Shown one piece after another: positions 11,292 through 22,464 of a stretch of DNA of 64,000 nucleotides. The DNA lies in the NCBI RefSeq assembly GCF_034190915.1, contig NW_026947484.1:134700982-134764981 (forward strand), read 5' to 3'. The stretch's first letter is position 1. Every line of letters begins with the position of its first letter. The notes under the pieces are model-generated. The model saw only the letters and a list, made by a program, of their open reading frames with translations, was not told the DNA's origin and did not search any database. The position numbers and the translations under genes were made by a program. This DNA is from Cavia porcellus (Eukaryota > Chordata > Mammalia > Rodentia > Caviidae).

Positions 11292-11409
11292 CTAAATTGA
11301 CTACATTCTTTGCCCAGAATGTGGGATCACAATGGAAACGTATTGCTCCATTAGCAGCAGGGACAGGATCACACCGAGCTTTCAAAATATGACGCAATTG
11401 AAAGGTAAT
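11292..11409 (-). CDS. TRIM33: TRIM33 exon 8: TIF1 signature region
   Basis: Exon of 118 bases encoding ITFQLRHILKARCDPVPAAN, then GAIRFHCDPTFWAKNVVNL and one base of Gly. The Phe, Trp and Cys-containing block (HCDPTFWAKN) is the conserved post-coiled-coil signature of TIF1 proteins. Acceptor is cctttaag, donor gtgaga. It lies 428 bp from exon 7. Confidence 0.97.
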
Positions 11410-11837
11410 CTTAAAGGAGGAAAAAAAAATTCACATTAGTCTTAAAGCTAAACACCAATTGGGAAAGCATACAAAATACAGTATTTTAAAAAGCTAAAAT
11501 ACTCCCTCAGTGTCAAGTATCAGAAGAAACAGTACCAAAGTATAAATCAGCAATCAAATAAAATGCATTGTTGAAATTGTTATTTCCGATAGTAAACTGC
11601 ATTAAGATCCTAGGCGCCTTCAAAAAAGCACACATTACTTACATGATTCCCTTCACATAAAGTTCTAGAAAATGAGAGATTAGATTAATGGTTGTCTAGG
11701 GTCAAGGGTATAATGAAATAGGGAAACTTTGAGGCTGACACAAATTTCTTGTATTTTAAAAGGGGGCAGTAATAATTGTCAAATGTCAATATACCTTAAT
11801 AAAGTTGATTAGAGAAACATAAAGGTACATGTCTCAC
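11410..11837 (-). other. TRIM33 intron 7
   Basis: Intron of 428 bp with nothing recognisable beyond splice sites. Confidence 0.85.
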
Positions 11838-11984
11838 CAGCCGTTTGCTGTACAGTAGTGCGGTGCTGCTGCCACTTGCAATGGCCCAGTTTGTAAAGTT
11901 CATAACATGTTTCACCTGCCGGGAGAGCCCTGTGATGTCATTCTGCTGCTGTAGTAGCTTCATCTGTCTTTCTTTTGTAACATT
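11838..11984 (-). CDS. TRIM33: TRIM33 exon 7: end of coiled coil and start of TIF1 signature region
   Basis: Exon of 147 bases (49 codons, phase 0 at both ends) encoding NVTKERQMKLLQQQNDITGL, then SRQVKHVMNFTNWAIASGSS and TALLYSKRL. It carries the last coiled-coil heptads. It then enters the aromatic-rich stretch after the coiled coil that is known in TIF1 proteins as the TIF1 signature sequence. Acceptor is atttcag, donor gtgaga. Confidence 0.97.
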
Positions 11985-13871
11985 CTGAAATAGAAGAAGA
12001 GCTTCACTCAATACTGTATGAAAAAATAATATATACTAGTTAATAATTATTTAACGAGCCTATGACCAATCAGGAAAAATTACTAATCAAAGTAACAACT
12101 AAGACTTAGTTCTGTAAGTTAAAATATTCCACATACAGAAATTAACATTAGATGTTATCTTTTTTCTTTCAGCATATGAATGTCTGCTAAAAACAGTAGC
12201 TTCCTATTTGATTAATCTAAAGTGGCATGATGAGCTAACTTTAGTAGTAATTTTATATAATCTTAACTCACTATACTTCCTAGGCCAATGAAAAATATTG
12301 TATAACCAGTGCCATCTACTGGTGCGGCCTGAGGCTGAGGTTAATATTTTTCTTCAATACCTAATACAAAATAAAAAAAGAGAAACTCCAATGCTCTAAT
12401 AGTAAAACAAGGATAGCTTTTAAATAACAAAGTTTAAAAGAAAAAGGAGTGAAGACTGATCAAACCAGAAAAAAAGAACTTCAAAAAAATGCTGCAAAGT
12501 AAAAATAAGGTGCTTTAATAGGGACTACCAGAAGGGATGGGTAATGTTCTACATATTCTGACATTCAGCAAGCTGAACAACCTACCTACTTTGTTAACCA
12601 CTGTTTTCTCAAAGGCTTCTCCATCTAGTTTATTAGACAGTACATTTCCCAAGAAAACAAGTTTTTCATTTTGTAAACATAAATCAACGCGTAGTGATAC
12701 TCAACTGATAGCATTTACAACTTCACTAGAGATCATTCCTTTTGCAAAGCTTAGGATAACGAAGTTTAGGAATTATACTATTAAAAAAAAATCTGTTTAA
12801 AAAATTTTTATAACGTTAGGGGTACATGACATATAGTATTTGTCATTAAGTAGTTACCTACACTTTAGCCGTAAGAGAAAACTTTTAATTCTGAAGCTCT
12901 TGCAATGATTTTACTAATTTTATTTTAGATATATAACTAAGATGTATTTACAGGAGGTTAGAATGTATCAAAAACAGATACTGCTAAGTGCTCTCCATTT
13001 ACATGGTACTTTTTTTGGGGAAAAAAATCCTGTAAGATTAAAAGCAACTTACTAGACGTGTAACAGGAGACTCCTAACTTTAATGCTTGTGTAGAATATT
13101 TTAAAATCTCACAATTATGTCTAATACAAAGATAAGATGTATTTAAAAGATAGAAATTCAGAGGTAACTTACATAATCTCACTTGCATGTTAACTACATG
13201 CCTAATATTTTTAAAGCAGTCTAGCATTTGGAAGCTATATACTGTAGTCAATTACACAGTTTAAATTATTACTATTCAGTGATGTAGAAAACATGTAATT
13301 TTTAAGATATTTCACATATAAAACTTGCTGAGAAAAATAAGCTGTGTGTAGTAAAGGTGAGCCTAATTAAAAATTAATCTGAATTTCAAACAGGCTAAAT
13401 CCTTACCTAAAAATTTACAACTATGTATTAATCCCAAAATATGCAACACAAATATCTAACATAAAATCATCAATAAGTTTAACATTTATAAATTTCAAAA
13501 TGAGCAGCATTTTTTGCATAATTATGAAACTATTTTTAAAATAAGGTGAAGACACAAATGGCTTAAAGCAGAAGCCCTTTATATCTTTATCATGGTAAGA
13601 AATGTGGTGGGCCTCCTTTGTTTGCACCACATTTTAGTAATAATTTTTTTTTATTCCTAAAAGTCATCATTATTTCCTAATGAATACAGTTCAAAGTAAC
13701 TAACTAGAAAAAAGGTCTCTTTTCCAATAGGAAATGGAAAAAACAATCTATTTTTTAAATTTTACTTTACTTCCATATTCCCCAACCCATTTAAAAGAGC
13801 TTTCAATAAACATTAAAACAGCTGAAGAGCAAGAGAAGCAGTTTTTGTTTTATTTTGGCTTTGAACCATAC
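11985..13871 (-). other. TRIM33 intron 6
   Basis: Intron of 1.9 kb, notably free of SINE or L1 sequence that I can recognise. Confidence 0.85.
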
Positions 13872-13986
13872 CTCTAGCTGCTGTAAGAGAGATTTTCCTT
13901 TCTTATTAATTTCATTGATAAGGGTGAAAATGGCCACTTTAATTTCCTGTTCTACTCGTTTGTTAGTCTCATTTACTTCTTTTATC
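13872..13986 (-). CDS. TRIM33: TRIM33 exon 6: coiled coil, part 2
   Basis: Exon of 115 bases. One base completes Arg, then [20 protein letters not shown] and [18 protein letters not shown] end at a codon boundary. This continues the coiled coil with regular hydrophobic spacing and many charged residues. Acceptor is ttattcag, donor gtatgg. No disruption is seen. Confidence 0.97.
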
Positions 13987-14529
13987 CTGAATAAGAGAAA
14001 TGCATCATTAGGTTATCAACTTATCCTTTGTCTCTGAGTCATCAATTTTATAGAAATTCATCCAAGTGGGCATTTAACCAAGTATTTAAGTTAAAACTTT
14101 GTCAAAGTGTACAACTTGTGTGTTGGCAGACCAAACCACTTAATTTGGTCCCAGTAAGTTATTTATAGAGACAAACAACGAATATTTAGTAGTTTTAAAT
14201 TAAGCTCATAAAGGCCAGTCGCTTAGGTTGGTGAACAATCTCAAGTCATTATAACAATGAATGTAACTTACAAACATCTAACATCAATGATTGCTGGTTA
14301 GAATCAATTCTGGTATACCAGTTCTGTTTAATCTTAATGCTTTCCACCAACAATGTCCCAACCAATAATTACCTTTTCAGAAGGCAGAAACTAAATTTAG
14401 AAGCATTCATTTTCACTTAACCACTTGAAATATGGTTTGTGATATACTTCCATAACTTCTCAAAATGATTCCTACTGTATATGCTAAACGGTGTTAAGAC
14501 ATTAGGGGGAAGGTGTAGTTTACTGAGGC

Positions 14530-14600
14530 GTAAGCCCACGGTTCTCATGTGTTAAGCACATGCTCTACCACTGAGCTACATCCCAAGTCTCTACCCAGTT
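14530..14600 (-). mobile_element. old ID SINE
   Basis: Degraded reverse ID: agcacatgctctaccactga and gctacatcccaag. Confidence 0.6.
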
Positions 14601-14889
14601 TTTAAAATAGCTGTTATATATTTTAGATATAAATATAAGCATCCATTGTGGTTAGTGAAAGTTTTGGTTGCACATATGAAGTGGCTGACACCTTGACTCT
14701 TATAAAAGGGGACATAGGGAATCCTACTAACAGAAATACATAAAATGCCAACAATCAATCATAAAAGTTAACCTTTATTTTTTGTATAAACTGCTTTTCA
14801 TTTGCAAAATTCAGATTTGGGCAATTTTAATTTACTCCAAGCAACAGTAATACAGATTTTCCTCCTTTGTGTATCACTGTTTGGATCAT

Positions 14890-15062
14890 TATTTTATTTT
14901 ATTTTTATGTTTTGATCTTTTGGAGACAGGGTATTGCTGTACAGTTCAGGTTGGCTTTGGGCTCCCTTCTGTAGCCCAAGATAGTTTTGAATTTGCAACA
15001 ATCCTCATTCCTCAGCCTCCTGAGTGCTGGGATTACAGGCACGAGCCCCCATACCTAGCTTG
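14890..15062 (-). mobile_element. B1 SINE with 29-bp duplication
   Basis: Reverse B1 with ggagacagggtattgctgta and tcctgagtgctgggattaca, both half-units present. Confidence 0.85.
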
Positions 15063-15076
15063 GACCGTTATTTATT

Positions 15077-15164
15077 TTGTTTGTTTTTCTCAGTACTGGG
15101 AATCGAACTCATAACCTTGTGCCTGCCAGGCGGGTGCTTATGCTGCTGAGCTAAATTCCTGGCC
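15077..15164 (-). mobile_element. ID SINE
   Basis: Reverse ID (gggaatcgaactcataacct, gctgagctaaattcc), with accgttatttt-like target duplications on both sides. Confidence 0.85.
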
Positions 15165-15204
15165 CTGCACCGTTATTTTAATTTCTTCCTGTCTTTTTTT
15201 TTTC

Positions 15205-15375
15205 AGGGGAGAAAAGGGGTATTATGATACTGGGGGCTAAATCTATAACCAACACACTGAATTATATCCCCAGCTTTTTAAAACTCTAAGTTCTTACTAG
15301 GTTCCTTGAACTTGCAGTCCTCCTTCCTCAGACTCTTAGAATTCTAAATTTAAAAGCATGTATCACCAAGCCCAG
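15205..15375 (-). mobile_element. B1-ID fusion, old
   Basis: Degraded ID half (gggctaaatctataacc, atccccagc) joined to a reverse B1 half ending accaagcccagct. Confidence 0.55.
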
Positions 15376-15596
15376 CTTGATAATTTTATTGAATTTAGTG
15401 AATGGAAGACATTTTTATTTAAAAAAATGAAAGTATTACTGATAAGAAATACTGTATAGGTATCCAACAAAAAATAAGCCACAGATGGAAATCATTCAGC
15501 ATGCTAAAAGCAGAGTATAGTCAGCTTCAGACTTACTGGACTTAAATTAACTATATTCAAATTGTGAAGGAAAAAAATGCACATTAAAAAAAATAG

Positions 15597-15840
15597 ACCT
15601 GATACTTGCAAGGCTGAAGCAGGAGGACTACTGCCAAGTTTCAGCCCAACCTGGCTACCTTAAAAAAGATACACAGTGAGTTAAGCAAAGTCTGAACTGC
15701 ATACCAAGACCCTGTTTCAAAACACCAAAACTGGGGTGGTGGAGGTGATAACAGAGGGCTGGGGATGTGCTGCTCAGTGGCAAAGTACAATACTTGCCTA
15801 ATATGGCTGAGGCCCTGGATTCAACATTCAACAACTGCAT
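15597..15840 (+). mobile_element. B1 followed by ID (fusion)
   Basis: B1 part with ggctgaagcaggaggactac and accctgtttcaaaa, then the ID part gggctggggatgtgctgctc and ccctggattcaac. Confidence 0.7.
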
Positions 15841-17221
15841 TCTGCCTCCAAACAGAGATAGGTCATTGAATAATGTGTGAAAAGGAGGACAATACTAGAA
15901 ATTTTAATGCTTTCTAACAGCTTTCTGGAGATTAACTCTTTCCCAAAGCTTTAGAATCTTAGATACACCCTTTGTGATGTAGCAACATACAAGGGGTGAC
16001 CAAAACATACAGTAAATGTGTTCTTTAAAATTTACTGTAGTAAAAGACATTACCATTAATCACCCTTAAAATACCCCCCCCCTCTTGTTTTGAATACACT
16101 TATCCCATCATTATTGTCACTTTCTGAAGCAGTTTTTAAAAGTCCTCTTTGATGAGGGTCCCTATGAGATCTGATTTAAAAAAAAAAAAAAAAAAACATA
16201 ACTTGCTACTGAGTGTCATCTAAAGAAAAGCCAGGTTCATAAAAACATTATCATGTTCTCATTCATCTTATTCATCAGATCTGGCACTGTGCAACTTCTA
16301 GCTTTTCCCCCTGCTCAAAACGGGTCATGAAAGGTAAACATTTTGAACTGAGTCAGGACAGTGAAGCAGCCAGGACAGCACAACTAAGAAGAAATAAAAG
16401 AGGACTAACTTCAGAAAGTGGCAAGAACAAGGGATAAGCATGTTCTAAGAAAGGGAAAGTATGACGGGGTGATTGACGGCAATGGGTAATTTTTATAAAT
16501 TTAAACATTCTCCAGATTTTAAAAGTATATCTTATATACACAGAATATGTACAAAAATGCAAGGAACTTGCATATGAATCAAGTAACCCTGAAGGGGACA
16601 TCTAACTATAACTTGTGAGAAGATAGTTACCTTTACCAGCATCAACCACAACATATCAGTACTTGAACCTAAAACATCCTGACAGTTCAAAAAAACAATC
16701 CAGGAACTCCGTATGTGTGTGTGTTACTATTTATTTTTCTTTTGATACCACTTAAGATGAAAGTTTGATCATCTGTTAAACACTATTTTCATTTATTCAT
16801 TCAGTTTCTGATTGTATATTATGCTCCATTTTAATTATTACAAATTAACATTAAATAAAGTCACAATATTTGTGATTCTGTAGCCCAATAAAAGTATGTA
16901 ATAACCCTATTCACATCTCCAAGAATTTCCACTTTTTATTATGCCACCTTCAAGTGTTTGTCTTTCTAGTGTAACAGCTCTAACCTTGTTAGTCTATTCT
17001 TTCACAGAACTTATTTCTACTTGCCCCACAAATTACTCAGAAATGTACCAAAACAGGTAACTTTTAAGCAATGGTGATGGTGGTAGTAGTAATAACATAG
17101 CAGCTAACACAATTTGTTTTGTATGCCAAAAATATGTATTCATATTATGTTACATGTAAGATAAGTACTGTTTTTAACGCTTGTTTTAGAGATGCGAAAA
17201 TAAATATGTCCACTACATTTT

Positions 17222-17405
17222 TTCTCTGTAGTGTTAGAGATTGAACCTAGGGGCACTCCACAACTAAGCCACATAGCCAGCCCTTTTTGTAGTCTATTTT
17301 GAGACAAGATCTCCCTAAGTTACCTATATTGGCTTTAAATTTGTGATCCTACAGCATCAGCCTCCTAAGTAGCTGAGATCACAGGAATGCATCACCACCA
17401 TGTGT
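17222..17405 (-). mobile_element. B1-ID fusion SINE
   Basis: Reverse ID half (gagattgaacctaggggcac, gccacatagccagccc) followed by a B1 half (gacaagatctccctaagtta, gtagctgagatcacagga). Confidence 0.8.
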
Positions 17406-17547
17406 CCACTATAATGATGTTCTCTTATCTATATTGTATCTTCCACACAATCTCTAGTTCCACACAATCTCTACTTTAAATTTTATAATTCAACTCTCTT
17501 CATACTAATTTTCCCCCCTAAGTTTAAGGCTTATATGAATTAGTCTA

Positions 17548-17660
17548 AAACAGTCCCAGTACTCAGGAGGCTGAGGCAGGAGGATCATTACATAGTCCAA
17601 ACCCAGTCTCAACTATTAGACCCTGTGTCTCACAAAAAAACAGAAACAAAAAACACACAA
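17548..17660 (+). mobile_element. B1 SINE, 5'-truncated
   Basis: Contains cccagtactcaggaggctga and an A-rich tail. Confidence 0.75.
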
Positions 17661-17901
17661 ACAAACCAACCAAAAAAGCCCCCCAAAACACACTCAAGGA
17701 TATATTCAAAAGGTATGTAAAGTTTGACCAATTAAATTTTGCTTAATTAACATAGCCCTGAACTCAAGTGACATGACTTCCTGTTTAAAAACTTGTTTTC
17801 TATATATGCTTAAGATAGCAGGAAGACAATTTCAAATGGAATTCACACCTCTTTAATAATCCTTTTAATGTGAAATTATGGTTTTAAAGCAACACACTTA
17901 C

Positions 17902-18018
17902 CTATTCTGCACCTGAGTAGCTGCAAAATGAACATAATTCTTCTTTTCAAGAAGCTTAGCCAACAAATTCTCAATTGCACCTTTCTGATTTTGAAAAGCT
18001 TCTTCCAAAAACTGGTAC
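17902..18018 (-). CDS. TRIM33: TRIM33 exon 5: coiled coil, part 1
   Basis: Exon of 117 bases beginning with the third base of the split Arg codon, then [20 protein letters not shown], then [18 protein letters not shown] and two bases of the next Arg. Heptad-like spacing of Leu, Ile and Val marks the start of the coiled coil that lets TIF1 proteins form oligomers. Acceptor is ttttaag, donor gtaagt. Both phases agree with exons 4 and 6. It stands alone between intron 4 (17.6 kb) and intron 5 (3.9 kb). Confidence 0.97.
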
Positions 18019-18431
18019 CTTAAAATTAAAACAAAAACTACATTTAAAACACATTTACAATTAACATTTGGAAAACCAAGGAGAGTTATATGATTCCATT
18101 TTTTAAATTATGAGTACATGTTTGTAGTACATAATGTAACAGTATTCGTCAATACTGAAACATTAAATATCTATATACTGGCTACCTCCATATTACTACA
18201 CCTTAACAGTAACTTTTAGCTGGCAATTATTTTCCCCAATCCTGAAAGCCAAGAAGTTGTGATTCAAGATTGCATTTTTTAAAAATCCAAATACTGAAGT
18301 TAAATACATTTCAAATAATAAAATACAACAATACTATACAAAACAGTATCAAAGGAGGAAAAAAATCACTCGTAGTTTTAATATTACAAAAATCACTGCT
18401 ATGATTTTCATGTAATATAAGTGTGTATTAA

Positions 18432-18510
18432 TTTGGCGATGCTAAGGATTAAACCCAATGCCTCACACAAGCTAACAAACACTACCATCTACTTACATCC
18501 CTGCGCTAAT
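18432..18510 (-). mobile_element. old ID SINE
   Basis: Degraded reverse ID: ggattaaacccaatgcctca and cttacatccctgcgct. Confidence 0.55.
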
Positions 18511-19464
18511 TATACATTTGTAAATACAAGCATAATAACAATATACATGCAATATCATATATGATTTGTATTCACCGTGTCTTTAAATCATACATGAAAA
18601 TTTTCACACTCAGATGCCATATATAACAAAACTTTCCAAAAGTGTTATAGGAATTAAGGATACCATCAACACCAGTTTTACTATAAGTCTATCAACCTAA
18701 GTGATACATTCAAATTTTTTCTAATATATTTAGACAACAGTGAAGTCTAGAGTTCTTTGGTTATCAAGAAGCTAGAATAATAATTTTTTTTTGTTTCACT
18801 TACTTTTTTGCACATTATTCATGAAACCAACAGATTAGTTTCTTTTACATACTTTCCACATGAGCAAAAGGCACACAGTCCAGTAATATAAAGGCAAAAG
18901 CATGAATTGATATCAAACTGAGACAAAAGGTATAATGGAGGTAGTATTAGTGCCTAAACTGGTATCAATACCAAGGGAACTTTGTGGATAGTCAGAATGG
19001 TATCTTCTGCTAAGTTGAGACATGTTTATTATACTACAAAGACTTCAATATGGCCAAAGAGAAATGTGCAAAGATAAGATGTCACAGTAACATTTTAAAT
19101 CTAGAGGCACTCTGAAGGGCTTGGGATACCATGCTACTTCTGCATTTTATTCTCTATATAATGGAATGTACCTGAGGAATTCTTAACAGAATGTGAAAAG
19201 CAGATTTACATTCATGAAAGTCACCAGACAGAAATGTAAAAGACCTAAGGATGAGGGCAGAAAAGGAAAGACCAGTTAGAACTTTAAGCACTCAGATAAA
19301 ACACAATACTGGTTCGTATAACCAAACATGATGGACAACTGAATTCATCAAGAGAGATCAGAAGCTTTGGTGATCTGGGAGGCTGTGTCAGATATATTAA
19401 GATCCTAGGTACCACATAATATGAGTGCCCAAGTAAAACAGAATCAAAAAAAAAATATTACTAG

Positions 19465-19625
19465 TCCACTATGGTGGTTATGCCTGTAATCCAAGCACTT
19501 GGGAGGCTGAGGGAGAGGAACACTGCTAGTTTGAGGCCAGCCTAGACTACATTGTGGGTTCTAGGCCAGCCTGAACTACTACATGAGACCCTGTCTCAAA
19601 AGAACAAAAGCAAACACCAACCAAA
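19465..19625 (+). mobile_element. B1 SINE with 29-bp duplication
   Basis: Two half-units: gaggccagcctagactacat and ctaggccagcctgaactact, ending ccctgtctcaaaag. Confidence 0.85.
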
Positions 19626-20764
19626 ACAATAACAAAATTCCATACTAACCCTTTCAATTTAATGAGCTTCATTTACATTGTGAATAATAAATATCTTTTT
19701 AAAGTAGGGCTTGATCATGTCAGCAACAGGAAAGCATGTGTAGAAAAATCAATTAGTATCAAAATTCAGTTTATAAAATTTCACCTGGTATGAATTTTTG
19801 TGAACGTTTCAGAATCTTGTTCCTAAGAAGTATCGTTGCATTTATGTGAACAAGAAATAAGCAAGCATGCTATTTTCATAAATATGTATACCTAGGTGAA
19901 CACAGGTAGTCTTTCCTCTCTTTATATAGGGATTGACACTTAACTAGACACTAAAGCATCAATAAGAGCTTCTTGGGGAGACTAACATGTATGTAGGGAA
20001 TGTAAGAGCCTTTACTGAAAAACAAAAAAAGCTAAAAGTACAATTGCACAGTATTTTGAAATCAGCTGTCACTCAGTAAAAGGAGAAGCTAGAAGAGCTG
20101 TAAGTATCAGATGCTCAAGAACCCAGTATATCATGCTGAGCTTGTATTCAAATATTAAATAATGGTGAACCATTAAGAAACTGATTGAAAAATAACAGTG
20201 ACATTTGTCTCTGATCATCTGAACAAAGTATAACTGTATAACTTAAACAAAAATACAGACATTTGGGAAAAAAAAGTCACATTATGAAAGCAGCCCTGAT
20301 TTCAAAGGACCTCTGATAGTTTATAAACTTACAAAAAATTTCTCAATCAAAATTACAACAGAATTACTTCAGAAATGGTGAGAAAAATTCAATAAATGGA
20401 TTAAGTATAAATCTGATTACTATGTTAATTCTTACAGTAAATTCTTGGTTGTTTAATCTTGCATTATGAGACAGATTCTTAATATGAGCTTCTTAAGTCA
20501 CAATGAGCTATTTTCAGGAGCACTTCAAAATATTTAAATAACTTTATGTATGCCTACAATATAGTTTAGGACAGTCTAAGTAAAAACATTCTATGCTTTA
20601 AGCTAGAATTACTTAAACTCAGTATAATAAATGTACCACTGGCTATCTGATTTTGATCAGAATTAATCAGCATGCTTATGTGGCTTTTAACTGAGAAACA
20701 AATTATACTTAATGTAGTTGGTTAAGACATTTTAAAAAATATGGTGCTTAGGAATAAAGAATGG

Positions 20765-20997
20765 GGTGTCGGGGGGAATCAGGAAGACAGCTAAACTCCT
20801 GCCTGTGAGCCAGCTGGAGCATGGACCAAGGAGAACTAGGAAGGAAGCTAACCCTTGCCTGTGAGCCAGCCAAAAGCCAGAAGTCTGAGCCAACTACTTA
20901 GGGGACAACAATATGTAATATAGTAACTATTGTAGATTTCCTATTGTCTTATCACTGTTTCATTTCATTTTATTGTTAATTCCTTTTAAAATAAAAA
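20765..20997 (+). mobile_element. unclassified 233-bp retroposon with perfect TSD
   Basis: Flanked by identical 15-bp repeats, aggaataaagaatgg, at 20750-20764 and 20998-21012, and ending in an A-rich tail. The 5' part holds two copies of tgcctgtgagccagc at a 57-bp spacing (units from 20789 and 20846). The 3' part (tatagtaactattgtagatt and onward) resembles the tail of the HAL1-like element near 61928. No ORF or tRNA or 7SL promoter is visible. Confidence 0.75.
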
Positions 20998-21245
20998 AGG
21001 AATAAAGAATGGACGATAAATAATAAAATCATTTTTTTACAAGGCTGAGAATCACTCAGTTAATAACTACATTTTAAAATAAACATAGGAGATCCTAAGT
21101 CCTGAACAGTACTATTCCACCTGCCAAGTAAGTACAGTATTATTCTCAGTCGTCACTATGTATTACTGATTTGACTCTGAGTCATACAGGAAAATACATT
21201 ATTGTAATGTATAAGCAAACTGACTATTTAGGGAAACTTTTTTAT

Positions 21246-21350
21246 TTTTATTTTTTGTCTTTTTCCTTTTTATCGGTACCAGGGATTGAACTCACGACTG
21301 CCTGCTTGCAAGGCAGGCGCTTACGTCGCTGAGCTAAATCCCCAGCCACC
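21246..21350 (-). mobile_element. young ID SINE
   Basis: Reverse ID with private tail, flanked by agggaaact/agggaaaca-type target duplications at about 21230 and 21351. Confidence 0.92.
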
Positions 21351-21644
21351 AGGGAAACATTTTTTACAAAAATAGCTCAGGTTCACTTTTCTTAAGTTAT
21401 TCTGTTTTTTAAACTGAAAAAAATTCTGAACATATACTCAAGTTTTAATTCCACTGAATCTGTCATTTACTCTCAAAAATTTTTATAGCCCGTTTTGTCT
21501 ACATTTACCTACTGTATATGTTACATTACACTGAAGAAAACTCCAAACGAAGTTATTTCTCTATCTACACATAGCAAGCAAGCCTGTTTTGAGACTTCTA
21601 CTAAATGTACAGGTACTTGAAACTTTCTGTGTAGGAGGTTGGGG

Positions 21645-21715
21645 GATGCAGGGGAATCAAACCAGGGTTCACCTATGTTAGGTAACCACTCTTGAACTGA
21701 AGCATGCCCCAATCA
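21645..21715 (-). mobile_element. old ID SINE
   Basis: Degraded reverse ID: gaatcaaaccagggttcacc and gaagcatgcccca. Confidence 0.55.
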
Positions 21716-22464
21716 CTGAATTTCTAGAAAAAGTTCTTATTTACCTTTAAAGGACTGTTACCAGAATTAAACTGATCAAAACACAGCAAGCACTTAAGGC
21801 AGTAAGACAAGTATTAAGTCACTGTTATTCTTTGCAGCAATTTTAAAGAATTTACAGTTATACAAACCAAAATCTCAAACCTTCAATAATAACAAAAAGC
21901 CTACTATGCACACAAAGACCTCATAAGTGTATTTTGAGAAAAAAATTTTTTTTGAAAAAACCTGTTATTTAAAATTCCAGAGTCCAAGAATAACAACTAG
22001 AGCAAGTGAGTCCAAGTAGAGTAAGTGTCTCAAAAACCAACATTTACAGCACAGCTGAACATCTGACAGAAGGGAATGTGGGAGAATTTTAAACTTTTTC
22101 ATTCTTTGCCACAATGTTTATGGAACTATAAGGAAAAGGAAACCAGGAGTTGTTTCCCAGGCAGAATACCATAGAAACAATTATAGGTAAGTTAATACTT
22201 TATGATAATGAAGCATATGGTGACTATATAATTGACTGTTAAAAATTCTCACGGCAAGAAAAGACAAGCAGGAAGTACAGAAGAAATTAGAAAACCAATC
22301 TGTGTAATTCACAAGAATCGAAATGCCCATATTAATACAGAAAAACTTTGCAAGGTATTAAACCTTAGATTAACAGATGATATGATCAGGGAAGTGGATA
22401 TTGATAGTCATGATCAAGTACTATGAAGACTTTGTATAAATGATAACAGTAAAGTGAAGATATT

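Larger units (their letters stand above)
13987..17901 (-). other. TRIM33 intron 5
   Basis: Intron of 3.9 kb with SINEs at 14530-15840 and 17220-17660. The stretches 13987-14520 and 15850-17210 hold no gene or repeat that I recognise, apart from an 18-A run near 16177. Confidence 0.85.

Noticed and set aside
22232..22426. 64-codon ORF with EF-hand-like text
   Set aside because: It is the surviving frame of the CALM2 retrocopy; the upstream part is frameshifted, the normal start is lost and residues of the fourth EF-hand are deleted.
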